Source of the DNA: DAOQAU01 sp964640325
GTDB taxonomy: Bacteria; Cyanobacteriota; Vampirovibrionia; Gastranaerophilales; Gastranaerophilaceae
NCBI GenBank assembly: GCA_964640325.1
Contig: CAZXID010000015.1
Span: forward strand, 1 to 45,063
Direction of reading: 5' to 3'
DNA length: 45,063 bases
Numbering within the stretch: position 1 is the first letter of the stretch; each line of letters begins with the position of its first letter. The notes under the pieces were generated by a model. The model searched no databases. It saw only the letters and a list, made by a program, of their open reading frames with translations, and was not told the DNA's origin. Shown one piece after another: positions 16,747-24,728 of the stretch. Made by a program: the position numbers and the translations under genes.

Positions 16747-17550
16747 ATGAATACAAACCTTAAAGATGTGCAGAATTTAAAAGACACAAGAGGCGTTGAC
16801 ATCCAAAAAGTAGGGATAAAACACCTTGAATTGCCTTTGATTATTCAAAGAAAAAACGAATCAAATCAGGTTGTAAGCGCAAAAGCAGGGGTGAACGTGT
16901 CTTTGCCAAGACACTATAAAGGCACTCACATGTCGCGCTTTATTGAGGTTTTGAGCGAATGGAAAAACAAAAACCTTTTAGGTGTTGATATTAAAGGCTG
17001 CCTTCATACGATAGCAAAAAAATTGAATGCCCAAAGCGCGGAACTCGAATTTAATTTCAAATATTTTATTGATAAAAAATCCCCCGTGAGCAAAATTTTA
17101 TCCCCCATGAGCTATGACTGTTCGTTTGAAGGAAAACTTACAAATTTCGGCAAAAAAGACGAAGATTATAAATTTACTTTAGGCGTAAAAGTACCTGTAA
17201 CAACACTTTGCCCTTGTTCAAAAGAAATTTCTTCCCAAGGAGCACATAACCAACGGGCAGTTATTTCGGTTAAAATTTCTTACGATGAAAAAAGCCACAT
17301 CTGGATTGAAGATTTGATTGAAATGATTGAAAAGTGCGGTTCTTGTCCGATTTATCCTCTTTTGAAAAGAGCAGACGAAAAATACGTAACAGAAAAAGCC
17401 TACCATAACCCCAAATTTGTCGAAGATGTGCTTAGAGAAGCCGTCTTGAAATTGAGAGAAAATAAAATTATAAATTCGTTTGAAGTCGAATGTGAAGCAT
17501 TTGAAAGCATTCACAACCATTCTGCCTGGGCGTATCAAAAGGAAGATTAA
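16747..17550 (+). CDS. folE2: GTP cyclohydrolase FolE2 (type IB)
   Basis: 267 aa, normal length. Motifs GVNVSLPRHYKGTHMSRF, VTTLCPCSKEIS, GAHNQRA and IHNHSAWAY are characteristic; Cys in CPCS is the metal ligand region. It makes dihydroneopterin triphosphate from GTP for folate or queuosine. Unlike FolE1 it can use metals other than zinc. Only a weak ribosome site precedes the ATG; translation may be coupled to the small gene just upstream. Confidence 0.95.
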   Translation: MNTNLKDVQNLKDTRGVDIQKVGIKHLELPLIIQRKNESNQVVSAKAGVNVSLPRHYKGTHMSRFIEVLSEWKNKNLLGVDIKGCLHTIAKKLNAQSAELEFNFKYFIDKKSPVSKILSPMSYDCSFEGKLTNFGKKDEDYKFTLGVKVPVTTLCPCSKEISSQGAHNQRAVISVKISYDEKSHIWIEDLIEMIEKCGSCPIYPLLKRADEKYVTEKAYHNPKFVEDVLREAVLKLRENKIINSFEVECEAFESIHNHSAWAYQKED

Positions 17551-17564
17551 TAGAAGATCCTGAT

Positions 17565-17664
17565 ACTATTGACAACAAAAGCTAAAGAATGAACAATCCA
17601 TATATGTCAATCAAGTTAAGGATGACGTGGTTCTAAAACTCATTCTTCGTTAAGAACCACGTCA
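17565..17664. repeat. Degraded dispersed palindrome overlapping a stop codon
   Basis: Inner arms TGACGTGGTTCT (17623-17634) and AGAACCACGTCA (17653-17664) are perfectly complementary over 12 bases. The outer part, GATCCTGATACTATTGA...TCAAGTTAAGGATGACG, looks like a decayed copy of the GATCCTGAAT-CAAG-TTCAGGATGACG element at 24561. The last three bases are the TGA of the minus-strand gene at 17662. It can act as a terminator for both flanking genes. Confidence 0.6.
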
Positions 17665-18093
17665 CTTATCCGTTTTATCCAAGAATAAATTAAGCGCGTC
17701 TTTAAAATCTTTTGGCGTTTCAAGCTCTGAGCCGCTTACGGTTTTTGCAGGCATGGTTCCTTTATTTAAAACAAACTTTTGATAGATTTTAAGCCCTAAA
17801 AATATTGCAAGTGCAGAGACTATAACGCCTGTCATTGCAAGCAGAAATTTAAGGATACCGTATTTAAACCCGTCTTTTTCCATATGAGTCAGCTCATAAG
17901 CATTTTTCTGGGGTATTGTAGCAGGCATGGCGTTTGATTGTGCCGGAATACTTTGTGCAACAGGCGCACTTTGCTCCGCAGGCACGCTTTGTGCTGTGGG
18001 CACAACAGGCTCTGTTGCGCAGGCAAAAAGTGCCGTTGAAAACATTAAAAATAAAAATGAAAATAATAAATTAAGCCATAATTTGTTGTTCAT
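17662..18093 (-). CDS. Lipoprotein-like membrane protein
   Basis: 143 aa, not recognised. A signal sequence (1-25) ends in LFAC, a plausible lipobox, then a Pro/Gln/Ala/Ser-rich linker (30-62) with repeated VPAEQSAP/IPAQS units, a membrane segment about 83-106 (FLLAMTGVIVSALAIFLGLK), and a charged cytosolic tail. Its first 23 bases overlap the end of rng, and GAGGTGAAAC precedes the ATG, so it is the third gene of the radical SAM-rng operon. Role unknown. Confidence 0.7.
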   Translation of the reverse strand: MNNKLWLNLLFSFLFLMFSTALFACATEPVVPTAQSVPAEQSAPVAQSIPAQSNAMPATIPQKNAYELTHMEKDGFKYGILKFLLAMTGVIVSALAIFLGLKIYQKFVLNKGTMPAKTVSGSELETPKDFKDALNLFLDKTDK

Positions 18094-19762
18094 GTTTCAC
18101 CTCTTGTTTTTGAATTTTTTTAGGAACACGTTTTTTTACGCTTTTTACCGGTTTTTCTTCAACCGGTTTTTTTGTTTTTTGTTTTGCAGGCTTGGGTGAG
18201 ATTACTTCTTGTATCACTTCTTTAATAACTTCTTGAAAATGTGTTTCATGTTCAGAGGCAGGCTCTTGAGTTGAAGTTGTTTCAGGCTGTCTGTAATCTT
18301 TTTTCTTGTTTTTATTAAATCTGTGGTTTCTGTTTTTGTTAAACCTTTTTTCTTCTTTTTGCGGCGTTTCTTCTTTTATTTGCGGTTCAATAATGTTTTC
18401 TTGAGGCAAAATTTCTTCTTGGGGTTGATTTTGCTCATTGTTTTGACCGCGGTTAAATTGTTTTTTGAAACTGCTTTGAGGTTTTCTATGTTTAGGCTGA
18501 ATCTGAGGCTGATTTTGTGCAGTCTCACTTTCTATAATCGGAGCACAAAAGTGCAGTTCTTCCATTATATAGCCATTACCCTGACAGTGCGGGCATTTTT
18601 TTGCAAAAAGTTCAGCCAAGCTTTGTCCCTGCCTGTGTCTTGTAAGCTCAACAAGGCCTAAGTCCGAAAGCTGACCGATTTGAGGTTTTGACTTATCGGG
18701 TTCAAGCATAAGTTCAAGTTCTTCCAAAATTGCCAGTTTATCAATGCGCGAAGTCATATCAATAAAGTCAATAATTATCATTCCGCCTATATTTCTTAAT
18801 TTTAACTGTCTTGCAATTTCTTTTATCGCCTCTTTATTTGTTTTTAAGATAGTTTCATCTTGAGTGGCAGAGCTGATGAATTTGCCGCTGTTTACGTCAA
18901 TAACTGTAAGAGCTTCTGTTGTTTGAACATAAAGATAGCCTCCGGAAGGAAGATTAACTTTGGGTTGAAGCGACGCTTTAATTTCTTTATGAATTTCCAT
19001 AGCAATTAAAAGCGGGTCTTTGCCCCTGTAGAGTGTAACTTTAATATTTTTATTCATGTGCCAGTTTTGCAGAAGATGCTTAACCCGATTCAGGGCAAAT
19101 GACGTGTCAACGACAATTTCTGAAATGTCTTCAGTGCAGGCTTCTCTGATAACTCTGTATAAAAGATCTTGATCCCTGTAGAGTAAATTTGGCGGAGTCA
19201 GAGTGTCGGCTGAAGTTACTATGTTATTCCATTTTTCAAGCAGAATTTCCAAATCTTCCTGAATATCTGCTTCTGATTGTCCTTCTGCTTCTGTTCTTAT
19301 AATAATTCCGACTCCAACCGGTTTTAAAAGGCTCACAAGTGCTTTAAGTCTCGCTTTTTCTTTGGATGATTCTATTTTTTTACTTACGTTAACTCCTGTT
19401 TCATTGGGGATTAGCACCAAAAACCTTCCCGGGAGGCTCACTTCTGTAGTGACTCTGGGGCCCTTGTGGCCTGTGGGTTCCTTTACAACCTGAACAACAA
19501 TTTTTTGTTTAGGAGAAAGTTTTTCTCTGAGCGCACCTTTTCCTATAACGTCTTCTGCGTGTAGAAACCCCATTTTATCCACGCCGACATCAACAAACGC
19601 TGCATCAATACTTGGTAAAATGTTGTCTACTTTTGCAAGGTAAATATCACCCAGCAAAACATCGCCCCTGTGTACAAAAAATTCCATTATTTTTTTGCCT
19701 TTCATGACAGCGGCAATATTATCGCGCTCGGCGATAATGATTTTTTTCCCTTTGTTTTCCAT
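18071..19762 (-). CDS. rng: Ribonuclease G/E family endoribonuclease
   Basis: 563 aa. N-terminal S1 domain with GDIYLAKVDNILPSIDAAFVD, RNase H/DNase I-like catalytic core with metal-binding Asp289 (VIDVNSG) and Asp332 (IDFIDM), and the zinc-link CPHC (Cys390, Cys393). It processes rRNA and starts mRNA decay. After about residue 410 comes a long basic, Gln/Glu/Lys/Pro-rich tail with no fold, longer than in RNase G and reminiscent of the scaffold tail of RNase E. Lies downstream of the TIGR03960/TIGR03936 gene, a known conserved neighbourhood. AGGA before the ATG. Confidence 0.93.
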   Translation of the reverse strand: MENKGKKIIIAERDNIAAVMKGKKIMEFFVHRGDVLLGDIYLAKVDNILPSIDAAFVDVGVDKMGFLHAEDVIGKGALREKLSPKQKIVVQVVKEPTGHKGPRVTTEVSLPGRFLVLIPNETGVNVSKKIESSKEKARLKALVSLLKPVGVGIIIRTEAEGQSEADIQEDLEILLEKWNNIVTSADTLTPPNLLYRDQDLLYRVIREACTEDISEIVVDTSFALNRVKHLLQNWHMNKNIKVTLYRGKDPLLIAMEIHKEIKASLQPKVNLPSGGYLYVQTTEALTVIDVNSGKFISSATQDETILKTNKEAIKEIARQLKLRNIGGMIIIDFIDMTSRIDKLAILEELELMLEPDKSKPQIGQLSDLGLVELTRHRQGQSLAELFAKKCPHCQGNGYIMEELHFCAPIIESETAQNQPQIQPKHRKPQSSFKKQFNRGQNNEQNQPQEEILPQENIIEPQIKEETPQKEEKRFNKNRNHRFNKNKKKDYRQPETTSTQEPASEHETHFQEVIKEVIQEVISPKPAKQKTKKPVEEKPVKSVKKRVPKKIQKQEVKHEQQIMA

Positions 19763-19818
19763 AAAATCCTTTTTCTTTCTTGCAAATGTTTAGCATTTGC
19801 AACTGTGTCTAAACTTTT

Positions 19819-22344
19819 TTATATTTCGCTCATATCTGTATCAAAAAATTTGACACGTTTGATATTAAACAAAATATCGGGTGCGATGATTTTCATTAAA
19901 TCATCCGCCCTGAGCGCAGGAATATCAATTCCTTGCCCGGTTTTTAAAACTATGAATAAACTATCAGCATTAAATCGCCAAGATTTAATAGCATTTTTTA
20001 TGTTTATTGTTTTAGTTAAACCTTTTTTGTTTTTCTTCGTCAGTAAAATTTCATCAGAAGATAAAACTCTGTTTATATTATATCTTAAACTTTCTAAATT
20101 TTGAAGAGTTAAGTTCAAGGGACTAATTTTGTATTGTGCCCATTGAACAGTATTGTCGATTGCTTGGGCTGATTTATCAATCTTAACAATTGATTTTATT
20201 TTGCAATCATCGGGAAGAACTTTCTCCAACTTTAGTTTGACTTGAGCTTCCGAAATTTCGTCTAAAAGCTCTATATCGACAAGTTCACATTCACTTTCTA
20301 TAAATAAAGGAAGCGCAACGCCCAAGGAGACTTTCATGGTAGGATTAAATCCTTGCGAATATGCAATTTTTAATCCTGAGCGAGAAAGTGCTTTGTGAAA
20401 AGTGTTTTGCCAGTCAAGGTGGGAAAAATAGCGCAAGATACCTGATTTTGTAAGTTTTATACGGTATTTTACGGAGTGAATAGTAAATGGTAAATAGTGA
20501 ATAGGGTTCTTTTTACTATTTACTATTTCCCCTTTACTCTTATAAGACACGTCCATAACTTTTTTCGTCTTAAAATTTTCACATACCCCACATTTTACGC
20601 AGTTTTTTTGGCATGAAGGATTTGTTTTGCTTTTTAATGCGTCTTTATATTCGTTTATCAGCCAGTCTTTTTCTATTCCTATATTAATAAAATCCCAAGG
20701 TAACTCTTGATTTAGTTCATATTCTTTTTGAGATAATTCGTCCAAAGAAATTCCCACTTTTTTTGCACAATCCAGCCAAATGTTTTTGTCAAAATACTCA
20801 CTCCATGCATCAAGGTAGCACCCCGTTTTAAAAAGTTGCTCGATATAAGAACAAAGTTTTTTATCTCCTCTTGTCAAAACCGCTTCAATTTGGGAGGTGA
20901 ATTTGTCATGATAGTTTATTTTTAAACCTTTTATGTGCTTTGTTTTATCTTTTAAATAATGAATTCTTGAAGTTAATTCTTCTAAATTTGCCTGAGGCGC
21001 CCACTGAAAAGGCGTAAAAGGTTTAGGTACAAAAATCGAAAGGGTGCAGGTTATATCGAGAGAATGTTTCAATTCTTTCTCTTTTTTCAAAAGTTTTGCC
21101 CTGTATTTTATTTTTTCAAGCAAAGCCGCCATTTCATCTAAATCCTGATAGGTTTCGGTTGGAAGCCCCACGATAAAATAAAATTTAATTTTTGACCAGC
21201 CGTTTTCATACAAAGTAAGTGCGGAATCTAAAATTTGCTCTTCTGTAATATTTTTTCTGATAACGTCTCTGAGCCTTTGGCTTCCGGCTTCGGGAGCTAG
21301 TGTCATGGTGGATTTTCGAACACTTTGCACGAGGTTTGCAAGTTCCAGATTAAATCCGTCAATCCTTTGGCTCGGGAGAGAAACGGATATTTTTTTTTCG
21401 TTAAAATCGATACAAAGTTCTTTTATAACCTCTTTTATGTTTGAATAATCGTTTGAAGACAAAGAAAGAAGGGAATATTCATCGTAACCGGTGTTTTTGA
21501 TTAACTCTTTTGCGATTTTGATTATATCTTGAGCGCTTCGTTCTCTTACAGGTAAATTAACGTGTCCCGGCTGGCAAAATCTGCACATCCTGCCGCAGCC
21601 TCGTCTTATTTCGACAATTGCTCTGTCGTGAATGCACGACGAAAAAGGTATGGGATAAGCCTTAAGCGCATTGTCATAATTTATCTGTACAATGCGTTTT
21701 TTAATTTTCTCTTGTTTGTGCAAAGACGGAACAAAAACTCCTTCAAGCTGTGCAAGGTTAGCGATTTTTTCGGCGCGGCAAAGCCCTTGGGCTTTGCCGC
21801 GCTTAATCACTTCGCATACTTCTAAAATCAAATCTTCTCCGTCGCCGATTAGAAATGCGTCAATAAAATCAGCCAGAGGTAAGGGATTATAAGCACAAGG
21901 TCCGCCTGCCAAAATTATCGGCTCATCTTCGTTTCTTTGTTTTGATTTTATGTTTATTCTCCCCATCTCAAGCATTGCAAGAACTGTGGGATAAGAAAGT
22001 TCGTATTGGAGAGAAAAACCTATCAGGTCGAAGTTTTTTATAGATATTTTTGACTCAAGAGAGTAAAGCTCTTTTTTTGTTTTTTCTAAAGCCTGCTTAA
22101 AATCGGCTTCGGGGGCATAAACTCTGTCCGCCATAAAGTCGGGATTATCGTTTACAAGCTCGTATAATATTCGCTGTCCCAGATTGCTTATTCCGATTTC
22201 GTATTTGTCGGGAAATGCAAATAAAAGTCGGACTTTTGCATCGTCAAAGTTTTTGTTGTAAGACAGAAATTCACCACCAACGTATTGGTACGGCTTGTTG
22301 CAGTTGTATAATAATTCATGGTATTTTTCTAAAAATGTATTCAT
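19819..22344 (-). CDS. TIGR03960/TIGR03936 fused B12-binding radical SAM protein
   Basis: 841 aa. The N-terminal half has a B12-binding-like part and a radical SAM domain with the cluster motif CGRMCRFC near residue 250. The C-terminal 220 residues (from about YRIKLTKSGILRYFSHLDW) form the TIGR03936/DUF2344 domain. Many bacteria encode the two parts as neighbouring genes before rng; here they are one chain. The linker between them (about residues 605-628, VNSKKN...LPFTIHSV) is encoded by the short tandem repeat at 20473-20530. A GC-rich perfect palindrome at 21773-21802 is also translated. The reaction is not established; the operon suggests a link to tRNA/rRNA or translation. Confidence 0.9.
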   Translation of the reverse strand: MNTFLEKYHELLYNCNKPYQYVGGEFLSYNKNFDDAKVRLLFAFPDKYEIGISNLGQRILYELVNDNPDFMADRVYAPEADFKQALEKTKKELYSLESKISIKNFDLIGFSLQYELSYPTVLAMLEMGRINIKSKQRNEDEPIILAGGPCAYNPLPLADFIDAFLIGDGEDLILEVCEVIKRGKAQGLCRAEKIANLAQLEGVFVPSLHKQEKIKKRIVQINYDNALKAYPIPFSSCIHDRAIVEIRRGCGRMCRFCQPGHVNLPVRERSAQDIIKIAKELIKNTGYDEYSLLSLSSNDYSNIKEVIKELCIDFNEKKISVSLPSQRIDGFNLELANLVQSVRKSTMTLAPEAGSQRLRDVIRKNITEEQILDSALTLYENGWSKIKFYFIVGLPTETYQDLDEMAALLEKIKYRAKLLKKEKELKHSLDITCTLSIFVPKPFTPFQWAPQANLEELTSRIHYLKDKTKHIKGLKINYHDKFTSQIEAVLTRGDKKLCSYIEQLFKTGCYLDAWSEYFDKNIWLDCAKKVGISLDELSQKEYELNQELPWDFINIGIEKDWLINEYKDALKSKTNPSCQKNCVKCGVCENFKTKKVMDVSYKSKGEIVNSKKNPIHYLPFTIHSVKYRIKLTKSGILRYFSHLDWQNTFHKALSRSGLKIAYSQGFNPTMKVSLGVALPLFIESECELVDIELLDEISEAQVKLKLEKVLPDDCKIKSIVKIDKSAQAIDNTVQWAQYKISPLNLTLQNLESLRYNINRVLSSDEILLTKKNKKGLTKTINIKNAIKSWRFNADSLFIVLKTGQGIDIPALRADDLMKIIAPDILFNIKRVKFFDTDMSEI
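20473..20530. repeat. Heptanucleotide repeats translated in the radical SAM linker
   Basis: Minus strand reads TATTCAC TATTTAC CATTTAC TATTCAC, preceded by the inverse motif AGTAAATAGTAAA. The same heptamer occurs at 34272-34298 and 37008-37028. The two halves can pair as a hairpin. It sits exactly between the radical SAM and TIGR03936 domains. Confidence 0.75.
21773..21802. repeat. GC-rich perfect palindrome inside the radical SAM gene
   Basis: 14-bp arms (21773-21786 / 21789-21802), sequence GCGCGGCAAAGCCC and its complement, 2-base loop. GC is far above the surrounding DNA. It encodes part of KRGKAQGLCRAEK. Confidence 0.75.
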
Positions 22345-22358
22345 GGTTTTAATGGTTT

Positions 22359-22412
22359 ATAAGATTATAAGTTTATAAGTTGAGCTTTAAACACATAAAC
22401 TTATAATCTTAT
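22359..22412. repeat. AT-rich inverted repeat with 8-base units
   Basis: 18-bp perfect arms (22359-22376 / 22395-22412) with an 18-base loop. The left arm is itself made of 8-base units GTTTATAA, GATTATAA, GTTTATAA. It lies between the orphan gene at 22428 and the radical SAM gene and can be a bidirectional terminator or repeat element. Confidence 0.55.
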
Positions 22413-22427
22413 GCTCTTATCAACTGT

Positions 22428-22772
22428 TTAGGCTAAATCTTCAGGGAAGTATTTGTCAATTTCAATTATTGTACCATTTAAAGTATTGTTTTCAAACGCT
22501 TTTATAAATTCAAAAAGTTGTTCATTGGAAACATCGTAATTGTACAGCAAAATTTCGTTATCAATATTTCTCATAACTCTTACTATATAATGGCATTTTT
22601 GAGCATATTTGTTTAAGTGTTCGGCATTAAATTTTTTACCGTTGTTGTCCCTGTCAAGCCTTACGTAATCAAAGCCTGCAAAAAATTTTACCCTTTCTTC
22701 GTTTTTTAATGGGATATCTTTTTTGTGTTTTGAAAAAATGCTTATAACTTTTTTGTTAATTTCATCTGTCAT
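22428..22772 (-). CDS. Hypothetical protein, 114 aa
   Basis: Not recognised. Soluble, mixed alpha/beta, with FAGFDYVRLDRDNNGKKF (a basic segment) and an acidic C-terminus. No signal peptide. A weak TAAATT at -10 distance (6 bases before the ATG) hints at a leaderless start; no ribosome site is seen. It is followed by an AT-rich inverted repeat and then the radical SAM gene. Confidence 0.6.
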   Translation of the reverse strand: MTDEINKKVISIFSKHKKDIPLKNEERVKFFAGFDYVRLDRDNNGKKFNAEHLNKYAQKCHYIVRVMRNIDNEILLYNYDVSNEQLFEFIKAFENNTLNGTIIEIDKYFPEDLA

Positions 22773-22970
22773 ACCATAAATTTAGCAATATTTGATAAAA
22801 AAGTCCAAATGTAAAGAAAAAAGTGAAAAGTGAGATGTGAGAAGTTAGAAGATATTTGATAATTAAAGTAATTTATTCAATAAAAACCAGTTAAAAATCT
22901 TTACAATTAGCCTGACAATTAAAAAAGATATATAATTTTAAATATACGATTTGATATATAAGGCGGAGTT

Positions 22971-23225
22971 ATGCTACCTATAATCACCGAAGAACATTCA
23001 TCATTGGCGTTTGCTGAGATTTTTCAAGACGTTCACAGCTGGCGCAAAAAAATGATTCATTACCTGAAAGAAGAAAATCCCGAAATTAACACTGCCATAA
23101 TTGAAGCCGCAAATAACACTGATTTAGACCCCAAAGCGGTAGCACTCGGTGCTTATATGACTTATGTTTTGCTTGAAATGGCAATAAAAGAAGATGAAAT
23201 TATCTTGGGTGGAGAGGAAGAATAG
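22971..23225 (+). CDS. Hypothetical protein, 84 aa
   Basis: Not recognised. Acidic, helical (AFAEIFQDVHSWRKKMIHYL; ALGAYMTYVLLEMAIKEDEI), ends in GGEEE. AAGGCGGAG ribosome site before the ATG and a TATAAT near 22931. Convergent with era, whose stop is 3 bases away. The upstream gap (22773-22970) holds weak 8-base GTGA(A/G)AAG-like repeats at about 22821-22852. Confidence 0.6.
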   Translation: MLPIITEEHSSLAFAEIFQDVHSWRKKMIHYLKEENPEINTAIIEAANNTDLDPKAVALGAYMTYVLLEMAIKEDEIILGGEEE

Positions 23226-23227
23226 CT

Positions 23228-24139
23228 TTATTTTTGGCTTTTGTACCCGAAATTTTTAAGCATTTTTTCTTTTTTTCGCCAGTCTTTTTCAACTTTTACG
23301 TTTAATTCGAGATAAACTTTTTTTTCGACAATTTGCTCCAGCTCTAACCGTGCTTGAGTTCCGATTATTTTTAAGAGAGAGCCGCCCTTTCCTATTAAAA
23401 TTCCTTTTTGGCTTGGGGTTTCGCAATAAATGTTTGCGAAAATCCTGTCGATTTGGGGTTTTTCTTCGTAATTTTCAATTTTTACCGCAACACTGTGCGG
23501 GATTTCTTCTTTTGTGTTAATCAAAATTTTTTCTCTGATAATTTCGCTTGCAACATCTCTCATCGTTTCTTCTGTTATTATATCTTCATCATAAAGCTTT
23601 TGGCCTTCGGGGAGCAGATTTAAAATTGTATCAATCAATTGTTCTTTACCTTTGCCGGTAATGGCGGACAGCTGAATGGCTGAATGGCTAAATGGCTGAG
23701 CGGTTAAATTTTTGTATGTTTCTAAGTTTTTATTAATTTTTTCGAGAGTGGTTTTATCGATTTTGTTTAAGACTAAAATAACGGGTGTTTTGTTTTGGCT
23801 TAAAATGTTTTCTACAATCCATTTGTCGCCTTTTCCTGAGGGTTCTGACCCATCAACTAAAAACAGAATCAAATCGGCATCGGGAATTGCAATTTTTGCT
23901 TCATCCAGCAAAAATTCACCTAATTTATTAAGGGGTTTGTGCACACCCGGAGTGTCGATAAAAACAATTTGACCTTTTTCGGTTGTCAAAATTCCTTTAA
24001 TTCTTTTTCTTGTAGTTTGTGCCTTGTCTGTTGTAATAACAATTTTCTGCCCTAAAATTTGGTTTAAAAGGGTTGATTTGCCGACATTGGGCCTGCCTAT
24101 TATCGCAACAAATCCTGATTTAAAGGTATTTTTTTTCAT
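23228..24139 (-). CDS. era: GTPase Era
   Basis: 303 aa from ATG 24139 (MKKNTFKSGFVAIIGRPNVGKST); the frame is open further upstream but that stretch is inverted-repeat DNA. G1 GRPNVGKST, G3 DTPGVHKP, G4 NKID and the C-terminal KH domain (IGKGGSLLKIIGTQAR) are all present. Era binds the 3' end of 16S rRNA during 30S assembly. A tandem 8-base repeat at 23671-23710 is translated (LTAQPFSHSAIQLSA) just before the G5 SAITGKG. TATAAT lies 7 bases before the ATG and no ribosome site is seen, so the mRNA may be leaderless. Confidence 0.95.
   Translation of the reverse strand: MKKNTFKSGFVAIIGRPNVGKSTLLNQILGQKIVITTDKAQTTRKRIKGILTTEKGQIVFIDTPGVHKPLNKLGEFLLDEAKIAIPDADLILFLVDGSEPSGKGDKWIVENILSQNKTPVILVLNKIDKTTLEKINKNLETYKNLTAQPFSHSAIQLSAITGKGKEQLIDTILNLLPEGQKLYDEDIITEETMRDVASEIIREKILINTKEEIPHSVAVKIENYEEKPQIDRIFANIYCETPSQKGILIGKGGSLLKIIGTQARLELEQIVEKKVYLELNVKVEKDWRKKEKMLKNFGYKSQK
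23671..23710. repeat. Octanucleotide tandem repeat inside era
   Basis: Plus strand GCTGAATG, GCTGAATG, GCTAAATG, GCTGAGCG, GTTAAATT: five decaying 8-base units. It encodes a segment between the G4 and G5 motifs that is variable in Era. Confidence 0.75.
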
Positions 24140-24146
24140 AAAATTT

Positions 24147-24152
24147 ATTATA
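24147..24152 (-). promoter_or_regulatory. -10 box of era
   Basis: TATAAT on the minus strand, 7 bases before the ATG. It is part of an 18-base block (ATTTGTTATATAATAAAT) identical to the one before wecB. Confidence 0.7.
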
Positions 24153-24170
24153 TAACAAATAGTCTTTGTA

Positions 24171-24219
24171 TGTCTATTTCTTTCTCTTTGTTTGCTATGC
24201 AAAGAGAAAGAAATAGACA
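24171..24219. repeat. Perfect 20-bp inverted repeat
   Basis: Arms TGTCTATTTCTTTCTCTTTG and its exact complement, 9-base loop. Pyrimidine-rich on one strand. Followed by a partial third copy of the purine-rich arm (AAAAAGAAAGAGAAATACG). Confidence 0.8.
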
Positions 24220-24560
24220 AAAAGAAAGAGAAATACGCAAACAAAATGCCAAGTCTTCAGGGGCAAGCCTCCGAACCCCCAATTAATTCCTTATTTCGAA
24301 ATTGTTGGAATAAGTTACGGTTAGGGTTTCACTCTGAAACCCCATAGTGCTTAATGAATAAACTCATTAAGCAACTCGTTCTTTAGCAAGAGCTTGCTCG
24401 AGCAGGCGGCGCAGCCAAAAGAGTGATTTTTCTTTTTGGTTACTTTTTCTTTTTTCGTCGATATAAAAAAGAAAAAGTGACAAAATAAAAAACATTCATT
24501 TCTTGTCGACACAAGAAAGTAGGTTTATAAAAAATAATTATAATAATCATTCGTTTATGA

Positions 24561-24586
24561 GATCCTGAATCAAGTTCAGGATGACG
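24561..24586. repeat. Dispersed palindrome, GATCCTGAA family
   Basis: ATCCTGAA (24562-24569) and TTCAGGAT (24575-24582), followed by GACG. This REP-like type is common between genes in many bacteria. A decayed copy is at 17565-17664. Confidence 0.65.
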
Positions 24587-24715
24587 TAATTTTTGGATTG
24601 CTTCGGTGGACAATAATTGTAAAAGCCGATAACCTACGTCTCGCAAAGACGTGAGCGGGCTGTGAAAAATCAAAATACATTTCCCCCCTCGCAATGACGT
24701 GAAAAATATTTGTTA

Positions 24716-24721
24716 TATAAT
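24716..24721 (+). promoter_or_regulatory. -10 box of wecB
   Basis: TATAAT 7 bases before the ATG at 24729; no ribosome site. Predicts a leaderless mRNA. Confidence 0.7.
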
Positions 24722-24728
24722 AAATCCT

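Larger units (their letters stand above)
24140..24728. other. 589-base non-coding region full of hairpins between era and wecB
   Basis: No supported gene. Contents: the -10 of era (24147-24152); a 20-bp perfect inverted repeat (24171-24190 / 24200-24219); about 200 bases without obvious structure except local hairpins; an imperfect hairpin of CTTTTTCTTTTTT/AAAAAAGAAAAAG near 24443-24480; the palindrome at 24561-24586; a further TCGCAAAGACG/TCGCAATGACG pair; and the -10 of wecB (24716-24721). The two ends, including the first codons of both genes, are near-identical inverted copies. Confidence 0.7.

Noticed and set aside
24140..24244. 35-residue N-terminal extension of Era
   Set aside because: It is encoded by the inverted repeat and the -10 box; known Era proteins start close to the G1 motif.
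24440..24694. 84-residue minus-strand frame in the era-wecB gap
   Set aside because: It runs through dispersed palindromes (GATCCTGAA and TCGCAAtGACG types), has no ribosome site and reads like typical repeat-derived sequence.
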